Of a stretch of 34,800 nt of DNA, positions 10,453-17,028 are shown piece by piece. Source of the stretch: a virus; IMG/VR virus record IMGVR_UViG_3300045135_001505, positions 1-34,800 of that record; one strand, 5' to 3'. Under the pieces are notes generated by a model. That model searched no databases and was not told where the DNA came from. It was given only the letters and a program-made list of their open reading frames with translations. Each line of letters opens with the position of its first letter. Position 1 is the first letter of the stretch. A program made the translations under genes and the position numbers.

Positions 10453-10861
10453 CATCCAAGATCCCTACTTCCCCGTCCATGCGTAGCTGTTGTAGCCGCG
10501 CATGCTCTTCTCTGTAGTGTTTAGCGACATCCTTCAGGTTCTTGTTTATAGACTTAGCCAGACTGATGTCGTTACGCTTCTCTCTTAGAATTTCCATCAC
10601 GCCCTCCCCTACCTTGTTTAACATCCATCTTTGAAAGTCATCAGGGTTAGATCCTAGCTTCTGGTGGCATCCAAAGCAGTGGGCAAAAGCATTGTCAGGG
10701 CAGAACCTCAGGGCCTTGTTACGCCTGCCAAAGTAGTGTGAGCAGTGTAGTCCCATGCTCTTTTCTTCATACTTCTTCCCGCAGCACTCGCAGGTCCAAT
10801 CAGCCGCCTCTCGGATGCACATAGAGAACCAACGGTCTGCGGGTGTTATTTTGATAGGCAT
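10439..10861 (-). CDS. NinG/Rap-like recombination endonuclease
   Basis: The product is 140 residues with paired Cys/His knuckles: C24-x2-C27, then HCSHYFGRR at 39-47 and C62-x2-CH at 62-66. The order CxxC, HCxHY.xRR, HCxxCH is that of the lambda NinG (Rap) family, zinc-binding HNH-like proteins that act on recombination intermediates such as D-loops and Holliday junctions. A helical Lys/Arg-rich C-terminus follows. It is the last gene of the leftward recombination operon, which also carries NinB-, SSB-, exonuclease- and annealing-protein-like genes, and this supports the call. No terminator is visible after it, and its 3' end overlaps the oppositely oriented late gene. Confidence 0.82.
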   Translation of the reverse strand: MPIKITPADRWFSMCIREAADWTCECCGKKYEEKSMGLHCSHYFGRRNKALRFCPDNAFAHCFGCHQKLGSNPDDFQRWMLNKVGEGVMEILREKRNDISLAKSINKNLKDVAKHYREEHARLQQLRMDGEVGILDVIEY

Positions 10862-10864
10862 AGG

Positions 10865-11062
10865 TTATCCGTATGGTGAGTTGCCATTGCGCTGTGGCTG
10901 TTCAGCAGGCTCATCAAGATAGTTAGTCAGGACTATGGCAAGTGTCTGCGCGTTTGTTAGACGTAGCCCTGTAGCCTTTGACGCTTTCTTCATTGCCTTC
11001 TCAAAGTCCGTTTTAATCTCTGGTGTCGATGTTAGGTTAAAACTAAGTGTTGCCTTTGCCAT
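10865..11062 (-). CDS. Small hypothetical protein, possibly DNA-binding
   Basis: The product is 65 residues. An N-terminal strand-like segment (ATLSFNLTST) is followed by two helices with many lysines (FEKAMKKASKATG; NAQTLAIVLTNYLDE). This strand-helix-helix order recalls ribbon-helix-helix proteins, but the match is only by eye. A good Shine-Dalgarno AGGAG lies 8 bases before the ATG. The start is inside the end of the nuclease gene (20-base overlap), and the NinG-like gene follows after 3 bases. Confidence 0.65.
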   Translation of the reverse strand: MAKATLSFNLTSTPEIKTDFEKAMKKASKATGLRLTNAQTLAIVLTNYLDEPAEQPQRNGNSPYG

Positions 11063-11447
11063 TCAGTAGTCTCCTGTTTTCCAAGTGGGCTTGTTTGATG
11101 TCTGCTTTGCTCTGTCCGTGATACTCCACCGCATGGTGGGCTTTAACCAGTTCTCGACAGATCCATTTACGTCCTGACTTGATGTCACCCAAGTACCTTC
11201 CGTATTTTCCTTTTTTAGTGGTCCTGAGGGTGACCTCTGCTCCAACTGGAGCGAAAGATTGGACAAATTCTTTGGCCTGTAGACCGTATTTTTTCTCTTC
11301 CAGATCTCTAGTGCGAGACTCCGGTGTATCGACTCCATTAAGACGAATCCGCTGACGGTGCAGCCAACAATCAAAACCAAGATCAATATCAACATCGACT
11401 GTATCTCCATCAATCCATTTCAGAATTACGCTTTTGTATTCGTGCAT
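11043..11447 (-). CDS. Staphylococcal-type (thermonuclease) nuclease
   Basis: The product is 134 residues. The SNase signature is clear: WIDGDTVDVDIDLGF at 11-25, RIRLNGVDTPE at 33-43 and KYGRYLG at 81-87. Active-site residues correspond to Arg35, Asp40 and Glu43, the same numbers as in the S. aureus enzyme, and Arg84 takes the place of Arg87. The expected activity is calcium-dependent cleavage of DNA or RNA. No signal peptide is present, so it acts inside the cell. It lies within the recombination operon between a small membrane protein and a small basic protein. It could degrade host nucleic acid or process ends, but the sequence does not decide this. Confidence 0.85.
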   Translation of the reverse strand: MHEYKSVILKWIDGDTVDVDIDLGFDCWLHRQRIRLNGVDTPESRTRDLEEKKYGLQAKEFVQSFAPVGAEVTLRTTKKGKYGRYLGDIKSGRKWICRELVKAHHAVEYHGQSKADIKQAHLENRRLLNGKGNT

Positions 11448-11458
11448 GTCTTATCCTC

Positions 11459-11647
11459 TTAGCAGTGATCTGCACCAGGCGGTATGCCTACATAGTCATG
11501 ACCAGTTGATTCCCACGCCATGCGTTGCTTACAGGCATCGCTGTAATACGGGTCCGTAGAGAATATGCCGTTGAGTAGCATCATTAGCATGAATAGAAAT
11601 AAAACAGTGGTTCCTGCTGCGTATAAGGTTTCTTTTAGTATTTTCAT
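11459..11647 (-). CDS. Small single-pass membrane protein
   Basis: The product is 62 residues, with one strong hydrophobic segment at about 10-28 (AAGTTVLFLFMLMMLLNGIF) after a Lys-containing N-terminus. A polar tail with two cysteines (ACKQRMAWES; GADHC end) follows. The ATG shares a base with the stop of the upstream 49-residue gene (TAATG), so translation is probably coupled. No family was recognised. It could be an inner-membrane anchor or host-interaction factor made with the recombination proteins. Confidence 0.65.
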   Translation of the reverse strand: MKILKETLYAAGTTVLFLFMLMMLLNGIFSTDPYYSDACKQRMAWESTGHDYVGIPPGADHC

Positions 11648-11796
11648 TATTCCTCCTGCGCCTGTTCTAGTTTGAATCGAATATCCTCAAGTTGATCCCT
11701 GAGTTCCTCTAGAATGGACTCCAAGGCTGATAAACGCCTTGCAAGGTCCATGATCTCTTCTGTCTCTTCTTCGCTCATATCTAGTGTAATTCTCAT
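11647..11796 (-). CDS. Small acidic coiled-coil protein (49 aa)
   Basis: I translated this short frame by eye. It starts MRITLDMSEEETEEIMD and continues with leucines in heptad-like spacing (LARRLSALESILEELRDQL) to a Glu-rich end. The start overlaps the NinB-like gene by 4 bases (ATGA) and the stop overlaps the next start (TAATG), so it fits the operon's coupling pattern exactly. It is a probable dimeric coiled coil of unknown role. It is short enough to be dropped by gene finders with a 60-residue cutoff. Confidence 0.68.
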   Translation of the reverse strand: MRITLDMSEEETEEIMDLARRLSALESILEELRDQLEDIRFKLEQAQEE

Positions 11797-12260
11797 TGGT
11801 TTTGGCTTCCGCTGTATTCCAAGTAATCGCCCTGAGCCTCTAGTAACAAGCCCTCTTCAGCAAAGAATGACTGCATCCAATCTAGGAAGAAAGTCATCTC
11901 GCCTTTGGTCCACCCACTACTGGAGGTCAGATCTGTCTTGCGCTCCTTGGTCTGCGGGTTGATTAGTGTCTGAACCAGAAAATTCTGTTTGGTGTCGCTG
12001 TAGCACCGCATCTTGCAGTAACGCTTCATGCTCTCAAGCTCGATCTCGGACACCTTAGTCTTGAATGTGAACTTAGCCGCCTCGCGCAACCAGATATGAA
12101 ACAGAGCGTTCTGGGATAGACCACGCAGTGAGAACACCTTGCAGTCCATCCCTTCGCTAGAAAACGCCACAGATAGCTGGCCCTCCTTGCGGAGAACCTC
12201 TAAAGCCGACCGGAATACATCCCGCAGATCGTCTTCGCTATGTATGGAGTGTATGTCCAT
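11793..12260 (-). CDS. NinB (lambda Orf)-like recombination mediator
   Basis: The product is 155 residues. A central SLRGLSQNALFHIWL segment at about 44-58 matches the RS.xQNxxxW pattern of the NinB/Orf family. The C-terminal GEMTFFLDWMQSFFAEEGLLL corresponds to the family's terminal helix before a small end segment. Lambda Orf binds ssDNA and SSB and helps load annealing or recombination proteins. The presence of a NinG-like gene, an SSB and an annealing protein in the same operon supports this. The C-terminus overlaps the next small gene by 4 bases. The family call is by motif and context without an alignment. Confidence 0.72.
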   Translation of the reverse strand: MDIHSIHSEDDLRDVFRSALEVLRKEGQLSVAFSSEGMDCKVFSLRGLSQNALFHIWLREAAKFTFKTKVSEIELESMKRYCKMRCYSDTKQNFLVQTLINPQTKERKTDLTSSSGWTKGEMTFFLDWMQSFFAEEGLLLEAQGDYLEYSGSQNQ

Positions 12261-12263
12261 AGG

Positions 12264-12866
12264 TCACCCCCACTGTTCAGCCATTGCATTGGCTATTCCA
12301 GGGTATGTCTTGCTTCTGAGTTTCCATCTGTCTTCACTTGGGGACATATGGTGGACCTCAGGCTGTATGTCTTCTTTCTCTATAACCTCGGTCGGGTCCA
12401 GAAAAAAGTCCTGCTGATGACTGCTAGTTGGCTTCAGTGGAGACAATCCGCGCGTCCAGAAGCACGTTCTCTTAGTTGCTGCATCACCAAACTCCCACGG
12501 CTGGCAGGTAAAGTCTGGACCCCTGCCAACAATCTCCAGAGCATACTTGTGCATGATAGGGTTCTCTACAGCTACCTTTGTTGAGTTGGCGTTGAGACAG
12601 TCTAAGAAAAACTGGGCTGCTAACCTCATTTCATCCCAGAGATTGCGTTCATGCAGCCACCTGACACCTGAATTGCAAAGTCTGGTACATGGAGGGTGAG
12701 CGATCACCAGATCCCACTCGTAACCAAGGACCATATTCACATCACCTTGTATGTGCGGACCCTCAGCCTCAGTTGGCAAAAGGTCACAACTAAAAGCGTC
12801 ATGACCCTTTGCAATGAAGGCATCCCTCACCGTCCCAGAATATTCACAAGCTACTAAGACTCTCAC
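12264..12866 (-). CDS. C5 cytosine DNA methyltransferase-like protein
   Basis: The product is 200 residues. Motif I-like VLVACEYSGTVRDAF at 3-17 binds AdoMet in this family. Motif IV contains PPC at 58-60 with Cys60 as the candidate nucleophile. Motif VI is ENP at 101-103, and KRTCFW at about 132-137 takes the motif VIII position. The protein is shorter than typical C5 enzymes (300-400 residues), and I could not identify a full target-recognition domain or motifs IX-X. No restriction endonuclease partner is nearby. Protection of phage DNA from host restriction is the simplest role. It sits 2-3 bases from both neighbours in the recombination operon. Confidence 0.8.
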   Translation of the reverse strand: MRVLVACEYSGTVRDAFIAKGHDAFSCDLLPTEAEGPHIQGDVNMVLGYEWDLVIAHPPCTRLCNSGVRWLHERNLWDEMRLAAQFFLDCLNANSTKVAVENPIMHKYALEIVGRGPDFTCQPWEFGDAATKRTCFWTRGLSPLKPTSSHQQDFFLDPTEVIEKEDIQPEVHHMSPSEDRWKLRSKTYPGIANAMAEQWG

Positions 12867-12868
12867 GG

Positions 12869-13600
12869 CTAGACATCAAGCCTGAACTTCTTGGCGTCAC
12901 TTATGTGATGGAAGTAGACCTCTTCAAGCATTCGGGTGTAGTCCTGTAGCGATGCCTGAGGAGTCAGAGGATTACGCCGCGCATGGATCTTCTTCATCAT
13001 GTGCTTATGGTCGTACCGCTTGACGTTGAAGGCCGCGCAGCAAGCCGCCACAAAGTATCTGCGACCGGTGCAATCACGCTCCTTTTCAAACTTAGAGCCG
13101 ATCTCAATAATCCTTTGAGCAGCCATCCTGCCCCACTCAAGCTGCTCTGGAGTGATACGCAACTTACCCTTCTGGAAATCGGATCGCCTTTTGTTGGCAG
13201 ACAATTGACCGTTACTCAACAAGATAAAGTTCTGTTCATGCTTGAACCCAAACTCCTCCATGAACTCCGCATAGATAAAGTAATTCTTTTTGCCCAGATC
13301 CAAGTAGCTTTGCAGGTAATCGTTTAGATTCCAGTTTTTGCTGTTGCTGTTGAGCCTCTGTACATCTGGCAGGCCAAGGCCAGGTATCTTGACAAAGTGA
13401 ATAGGATGCTTGAGTTCTGAGGCGGCGGTAAATCGATGCTGCCCGTCTATGATCTCAAACTTCTCATTCACAATGATCGGGACCGGAATTACCTTCTCGG
13501 CCATTGATTCCTTTATGTGCCTAACGTGGGCCTTGGATACGCCCCTGTTGCCGCCAATCAGCTTAAATCTTTCGTAATTGCTAGTTTTTTCAATACGCAT
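12869..13600 (-). CDS. ParB/sulfiredoxin-fold domain protein
   Basis: The product is 243 residues. The N-terminal domain (about 1-80) holds GGNRGVSKAHVRHIKESM and then IIDGQHRFTAA, with the GQHR motif at 53-56, as in ParB-like nuclease or NTPase domains of phage origin. The rest is helical with many Lys/Arg residues. A GGGGAG Shine-Dalgarno stands 6-7 bases before the ATG. Phage relatives occur beside recombination and methyltransferase genes. Whether this copy cleaves DNA, binds CTP or only recognises DNA cannot be told here. True partitioning is unlikely, since no ParA gene is present. Confidence 0.75.
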   Translation of the reverse strand: MRIEKTSNYERFKLIGGNRGVSKAHVRHIKESMAEKVIPVPIIVNEKFEIIDGQHRFTAASELKHPIHFVKIPGLGLPDVQRLNSNSKNWNLNDYLQSYLDLGKKNYFIYAEFMEEFGFKHEQNFILLSNGQLSANKRRSDFQKGKLRITPEQLEWGRMAAQRIIEIGSKFEKERDCTGRRYFVAACCAAFNVKRYDHKHMMKKIHARRNPLTPQASLQDYTRMLEEVYFHHISDAKKFRLDV

Positions 13601-13611
13601 ACTTACTCCCC

Positions 13612-14013
13612 TTAGAATGGTATGTCATCGTCGAAATTGTCGAAATTAGTCATTGGCGCGCTAGTAGCCAGTTCCTGAGTTGTTGCCTCGACCGTCTCTG
13701 GCGTGTACACCAATTCGATGGTTACAGCCACGATCTGAGTTTTGTAGACTTTATGCTTCTCGCCGCAGTCATGCTCCCGATCGTAACTAGAAGTCTGTAG
13801 CCTGCCTTCAACGTAGAGCCTAGAACCCTTGTGGACGTACTTTGATAGGAAGTTATCCACAACGGCCCCGAATGCTACGCAGTCGTGATAGGTCGCCGTG
13901 TCTTTGAAATTGGTAGCCAGTGTGAAATTAGCCACCGATACATCGCCTGAGTTTCGGATACTAGGGTCCTTGACCACCGTACCGACTATGATTGCTTTGT
14001 TTACGCCTTTCAT
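13612..14013 (-). CDS. ssb: Single-stranded DNA-binding protein
   Basis: The product is 133 residues. The OB-fold opens with MKGVNKAIIVGTVVKDPSIR and contains VANFTLATN, the YHDCVAFG segment and LYVEGRLQT, all standard SSB features. A Thr/Ala-rich linker follows, and the protein ends in FDDDIPF, the acidic tip that recruits SSB partner proteins such as RecO, PriA and exonuclease I in bacteria. It coats ssDNA during replication and recombination. The start overlaps the exonuclease stop by ATGA, so the two are co-translated. Confidence 0.95.
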   Translation of the reverse strand: MKGVNKAIIVGTVVKDPSIRNSGDVSVANFTLATNFKDTATYHDCVAFGAVVDNFLSKYVHKGSRLYVEGRLQTSSYDREHDCGEKHKVYKTQIVAVTIELVYTPETVEATTQELATSAPMTNFDNFDDDIPF

Positions 14014-14648
14014 GAGAATAATCCATTCCAGTTAAATTTATCGACGCCATCCTCAATGAGCAGAACGGCTTCCTGTAGGTGTACAGCTAACTCGTTGATG
14101 AGGTCATCGTCCCTGTAAGTACGGACAATCAGCGGCTTCATCTTCGGGTGATAGGACATGAAGTCCCAGTAGCCTCTACCCGTTACAAACATGCACCCTT
14201 GTACCTGGAGCATGTACTTTGAAGGCACTTTACCCGCCCTCAAATACTCAACGTGCGTCCCCTGTAGTGGGCATTTGATCTCTAGCCCCCCTATCAGCCC
14301 ACGGTCGCACTTCACATCTATCAACCCGTCAGGGCTGCACCCCACCTCCATATTGGGGTGTTTGATGAAATCCACCTGTCTAACCTCAGTATCATTGATA
14401 AGCTGGTACATGGCTCTGGCTTCATCTTCCAAGCTAGTGCCGCGCTCCATTGGCTCGGTGATCTTGACGTAGGTGGGATCTCCGGTCAGTTTCTCGGCTA
14501 TCAGGGCGTTCACATAGCCCATGAAGGACGTACTACGCTGACCCTTGGTGGTTACTACCTTGCTGAAGTTTGACGCGCTAGGGACGCCCAGACGGGCTTG
14601 TAACCACTCTTCAGTGCCTTGCCCGCCACATTCTATTTCTCTAGTCAT
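14010..14648 (-). CDS. YqaJ/lambda-type 5'-3' exonuclease
   Basis: The product is 212 residues. The motifs are GTEEWLQARLGVPSASNFS at 11-29, GTSLEDEAR at 70-78, SPDGLID with Asp107, and the catalytic LEIKCP with Glu123 and Lys125. This is the PD-(D/E)xK order of YqaJ/Red-alpha exonucleases, which resect duplex DNA ends to leave 3' single strands. The partner is the Sak/DUF1071-like annealing protein a few genes upstream, giving a Red-type recombination pair. It is flanked by SSB (4-base overlap) and a small unknown gene (8-base overlap). Confidence 0.9.
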   Translation of the reverse strand: MTREIECGGQGTEEWLQARLGVPSASNFSKVVTTKGQRSTSFMGYVNALIAEKLTGDPTYVKITEPMERGTSLEDEARAMYQLINDTEVRQVDFIKHPNMEVGCSPDGLIDVKCDRGLIGGLEIKCPLQGTHVEYLRAGKVPSKYMLQVQGCMFVTGRGYWDFMSYHPKMKPLIVRTYRDDDLINELAVHLQEAVLLIEDGVDKFNWNGLFS

Positions 14649-14862
14649 CTGGAGTTTCCTCCTTAAAAATAAGTTTCATTCTTTCAAATATGTCTAACTC
14701 CCTGCTCACTGCGGAAATCGATACGTCTGACAATTTAGGATCGTGCAAATCCTCTCGTAGGTTTTCACAAGCTGCTAGAATCAGCGTGTGCAGGGCTTCA
14801 TAATCAGCCCCCTCAATAACAAAACTGTCGTATTGACCATTCGTAATCCTCAATCTTTTCAT
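14641..14862 (-). CDS. Small hypothetical protein (73 aa)
   Basis: No family was recognised. The product is mostly helical and slightly acidic (LHTLILAACENLREDLHD; FERMKLIFKEE). It is wedged between the exonuclease gene, with an 8-base overlap, and the 123-residue gene, with a 4-base ATGA overlap. This tight packing supports it being translated. Its place beside the exonuclease hints at an accessory role, but nothing in the sequence shows what that is. Confidence 0.7.
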   Translation of the reverse strand: MKRLRITNGQYDSFVIEGADYEALHTLILAACENLREDLHDPKLSDVSISAVSRELDIFERMKLIFKEETPDD

Positions 14863-15230
14863 CGGTAATTATCCTCATAATATGCTGGTGTTAATTCAGG
14901 AAGGTTGGTTGCCTTGCTATCCTCAGACGTTTGCTTTCGGGTCCGAAAAAACCCGTCATGCTGTGGATAAGCCGCCATAAACCGCCGTGCGTAGAAGGCT
15001 CGGTAGTTGTTGTTTAACTTGAATCTAGCGTCTTTCAAATGCTCACTAGTGCCAAGGATTACGTCCTGCTCCCACCTGATTCGCTCGAATATGGCGTTGA
15101 CAGAGTAATTCTTGAACCCCTTGCGGAGTACCTCAAAGGTAAACCGCTTGAACAGATCCCAGACTATCGGGTGTTGTCTATGGAAATCCTCTACCTGTTC
15201 CCGCATTTCCTCTTTGCGTGTCTTAGGCAT
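14859..15230 (-). CDS. Conserved-type phage protein of unknown function (123 aa)
   Basis: The product is basic and helical. Notable segments are HPIVWDLFKRFTFEVLRKGF, FERIRWEQDV and FKLNNNYRAFYARRFMAAYP, followed by HDGFFRTRKQTSE. The aromatic and Arg-rich FKLNNNYRAFYARRF block is of a type I have seen in phage hypothetical proteins next to recombination genes, and it looks like a nucleic-acid-binding surface. It overlaps both neighbours (8 and 4 bases). I know of no assigned function. Confidence 0.75.
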   Translation of the reverse strand: MPKTRKEEMREQVEDFHRQHPIVWDLFKRFTFEVLRKGFKNYSVNAIFERIRWEQDVILGTSEHLKDARFKLNNNYRAFYARRFMAAYPQHDGFFRTRKQTSEDSKATNLPELTPAYYEDNYR

Positions 15231-15813
15231 CCGCAGCCCCCTGCCTCTCCAGCATTAATTTAATTTTTTGGGTCTTTTTCTTGTTCAGCATGGCTTTAGC
15301 TGTCTCAAACTGATCAACCTGTAGCTGATCCAGTTTGGTGATCTTGAACGCCTCACAGAACTTGGATTCTAAGGTTTTAGTCTCCACCATCAGGTCCACT
15401 ATCTCTCTGGCCTGATCAGGGCTGATCAACTGGACCTTTTGTCGCGGAACGCCCTCACCTTGGTAGATATAGAACCCTAGCCCGAACATCGCCATATTCT
15501 TAGTGAAGCACCGCATGCGGGCGTCTGATATGTCATCGCAGCTTGGATTCTGGATAGCCTGGTTCTTATGATCAGTGACAGCGAGCCACATTGGGCGGGT
15601 GATGCCATTGATCTCCATTTCAGTGTGCACAGTGACAGAGCCGTCACCATGGACCTGATCCGGTAGTTCGCGGAATATCGCGCTCGGGTACACCTCCATT
15701 AAAGTAGCCCAAGCGAAATTCCAAGGTAGGTAGTCAAACTTCCCCTTCTGCTTCTTATGTTTATTAACATCGATAGCAGAGAGGGTTTCCCAGATATGTT
15801 TGGCTTCACTCAT
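15223..15813 (-). CDS. Sak/DUF1071-like single-strand annealing protein
   Basis: I chose the ATG at 15813 (196 residues) because GGGAGG lies 6 bases upstream. An earlier ATG at 15855 would add 14 unlikely residues. The N-terminus WETLSAIDVNKHKKQKGKF and then YLPWNFAWATLMEVYPSAIF are characteristic of DUF1071/Sak annealing proteins. A predicted beta core follows (GDGSVTVHTEMEINGITRPMW), then DDISDARMRCFTKNMAMFGLGFYIY. Such proteins anneal complementary single strands covered by SSB and work with the YqaJ exonuclease. The C-terminus is Lys-rich. The gene opens with an 8-base overlap with the 65-residue gene. Confidence 0.85.
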   Translation of the reverse strand: MSEAKHIWETLSAIDVNKHKKQKGKFDYLPWNFAWATLMEVYPSAIFRELPDQVHGDGSVTVHTEMEINGITRPMWLAVTDHKNQAIQNPSCDDISDARMRCFTKNMAMFGLGFYIYQGEGVPRQKVQLISPDQAREIVDLMVETKTLESKFCEAFKITKLDQLQVDQFETAKAMLNKKKTQKIKLMLERQGAADA

Positions 15814-16003
15814 CGTCAGCCTCCCTGAGTTCCTGCGTATGGACGCTAATCTCACGGGCAGTACCTGTGCCTATGTCGGACAGAAACTGGTCTACAACGG
15901 CCTGTACGGACTCGTCGTGGCTTGCCAGATGGGGGTTGCGGATATACTCGACTAAGGCTTGCGCCTCAAGGCCGTCAACAACGATTAAGCTAGACTTACG
16001 CAT
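15806..16003 (-). CDS. Small hypothetical protein (65 aa)
   Basis: This is an acidic, probably helical protein without a recognised family (MRKSSLIVVDGLEAQALVEY start, Glu/Asp-rich end). It lies 2 bases after the first gene of the operon, and its stop overlaps the annealing-protein start by 8 bases. The coupling to the annealing protein is the main evidence that it is real. Confidence 0.65.
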   Translation of the reverse strand: MRKSSLIVVDGLEAQALVEYIRNPHLASHDESVQAVVDQFLSDIGTGTAREISVHTQELREADDE

Positions 16004-16005
16004 AA

Positions 16006-16428
16006 TTAATCTCCTTTTTTGGATCTGTAGTCATCTAGATAGATTGGTTCATCGGCATAGCCGCGTTCAGCAGACTCCGCCTTGCAATACTCCTCAATAA
16101 TGTAGTCCTCACGGCTATTTAGCTCTGACTGAGCGAGTAACCTGAGGCTTTTGGTCACATCCCTAGTAAATTCAGAATCTAGGTTATTCCGCATGTATTG
16201 GAGCATGTAATCGACAAACTCACCGGAATCGCCCCACATAGTGACAGCTTCAAAAAAGTAGTCTGCTTTGTCGGTATCGGAGAGTAGGTCATCAATGATG
16301 GCATCAAGCACTTCATTATCAGCTTGCTTAACGCCGACATCACGGTCATACAGGTCAGCAATATTGTCCTGAATGATCTCTGAAACGGTGGGCTTGCGGG
16401 GTGGGGGTATATCGAATGGATCTGACAT
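16006..16428 (-). CDS. First gene of recombination operon, acidic hypothetical (140 aa)
   Basis: No family was recognised. A Pro-rich start (DPFDIPPPRKPTVSE) leads into a helical acidic body with several Asp/Glu clusters (EVLDAIIDDLLSDTDKADYFFE) and a polar end. The GAGG Shine-Dalgarno is 7 bases before the ATG. It is the promoter-proximal gene of the leftward recombination operon and is preceded by the 0.9-kb intergenic region. The strong negative charge would allow DNA mimicry or a regulatory role, but this is speculation. Confidence 0.72.
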   Translation of the reverse strand: MSDPFDIPPPRKPTVSEIIQDNIADLYDRDVGVKQADNEVLDAIIDDLLSDTDKADYFFEAVTMWGDSGEFVDYMLQYMRNNLDSEFTRDVTKSLRLLAQSELNSREDYIIEEYCKAESAERGYADEPIYLDDYRSKKGD

Positions 16429-16480
16429 AATCGGTCCTCATTGAATAATAAAATAACGTGTAGCAGGTGGATCATTACAA

Positions 16481-16529
16481 ATTATCGGCCATCAATCAAT
16501 AACTTTAATAAATAATTGCAGGCGATAAT
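16481..16529. promoter_or_regulatory. Inverted repeat ATTATCG/CGATAAT with outward GATAAT boxes
   Basis: The 7-base arms at 16481-16487 and 16523-16529 are exact inverted copies around an AT-rich 35-base centre. Each arm contains GATAAT, a 5/6 match to a sigma-70 -10 box, pointing outward: leftward toward the recombination operon and rightward into the intergenic region. Good -35 boxes are not evident. It may be a divergent promoter or a pair of operator half-sites about four helical turns apart. Confidence 0.35.
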
Positions 16530-16757
16530 CTGTAAGCAATAGTGGTCATTAGATGGTTTGGGACACCTCACCACCTCTAGCACTTTATTTTGTAGCCAAC
16601 CTATCGCCTATTGCAGAAACAGTTCGCCTTCCAAATTGGCTGCCCTGTCTGGCCCCTCTGTGTCCCATGACTCTGTTTGTTTGCCTGGCAGTTAACCGGC
16701 AACGCTCCCATCACTCGCGGGCTATAGGTAGATTTCAGCTTCGCAGCATCAAGATTG

Positions 16758-16807
16758 GTTACGTCGATCTTGTAGGAACCCGACCGGCAGGTTACGTGAA
16801 GTTACGT
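16758..16807. repeat. Three GTTACGT direct repeats
   Basis: Exact GTTACGT occurs at 16758, 16791 and 16801. The last two are one helical turn apart. Short direct repeats phased to the helix can be binding sites for an initiator or regulator. Three copies in 50 bases in a GC-balanced region are suggestive but not proof. Confidence 0.4.
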
Positions 16808-16983
16808 AATTGAACGTAGTGGCACATTAGGAAGGTGTGGGATACAATTCAGGAAATCGACTCAGGGGTCGTTCCTAGCGAATCTCACGGCCTCTTAATG
16901 CGCTGGTAACGCAAGCCGATTTACGGAGTTTAACATGTGGGTTGAATCCGTCTAGTCCTAAGGTGCGATTGACTCCCCGACTG

Positions 16984-17016
16984 CCTCAGGACCGTATCTG
17001 AGGGGCTTCGGCCCCT
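16984..17016 (+). other. Competing hairpins with UUCG tetraloop
   Basis: AGGGGC-TTCG-GCCCCT at 17001-17016 forms a 6-bp stem closed by the very stable C(UUCG)G loop on the plus strand, extendable by weaker pairs. Just upstream, CCTCAG (16984-16989) can pair with CTGAGG (16998-17003) and would break that stem. No T-run follows, so it is not a standard terminator. It fits an RNA switch or a piece of a structured RNA. Confidence 0.5.
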
Positions 17017-17028
17017 TGGGTACACCTC

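Noticed and set aside
13853-13861. Perfect DnaA box TTATCCACA
   Set aside because: Single copy inside the ssb coding sequence, where it encodes ordinary residues. No cluster or AT-rich unwinding region.
16553-16813. 86-residue plus-strand frame in the intergenic region
   Set aside because: No Shine-Dalgarno, unlike any gene nearby in composition, and overlaps the GTTACGT repeats. More likely chance.
16893-16960. tRNA-like stretch with a D-arm-like CGCTGGTAACGC and a T-loop-like GGTTGAATCC
   Set aside because: The anticodon arm and T stem do not pair, and no acceptor stem can be formed.
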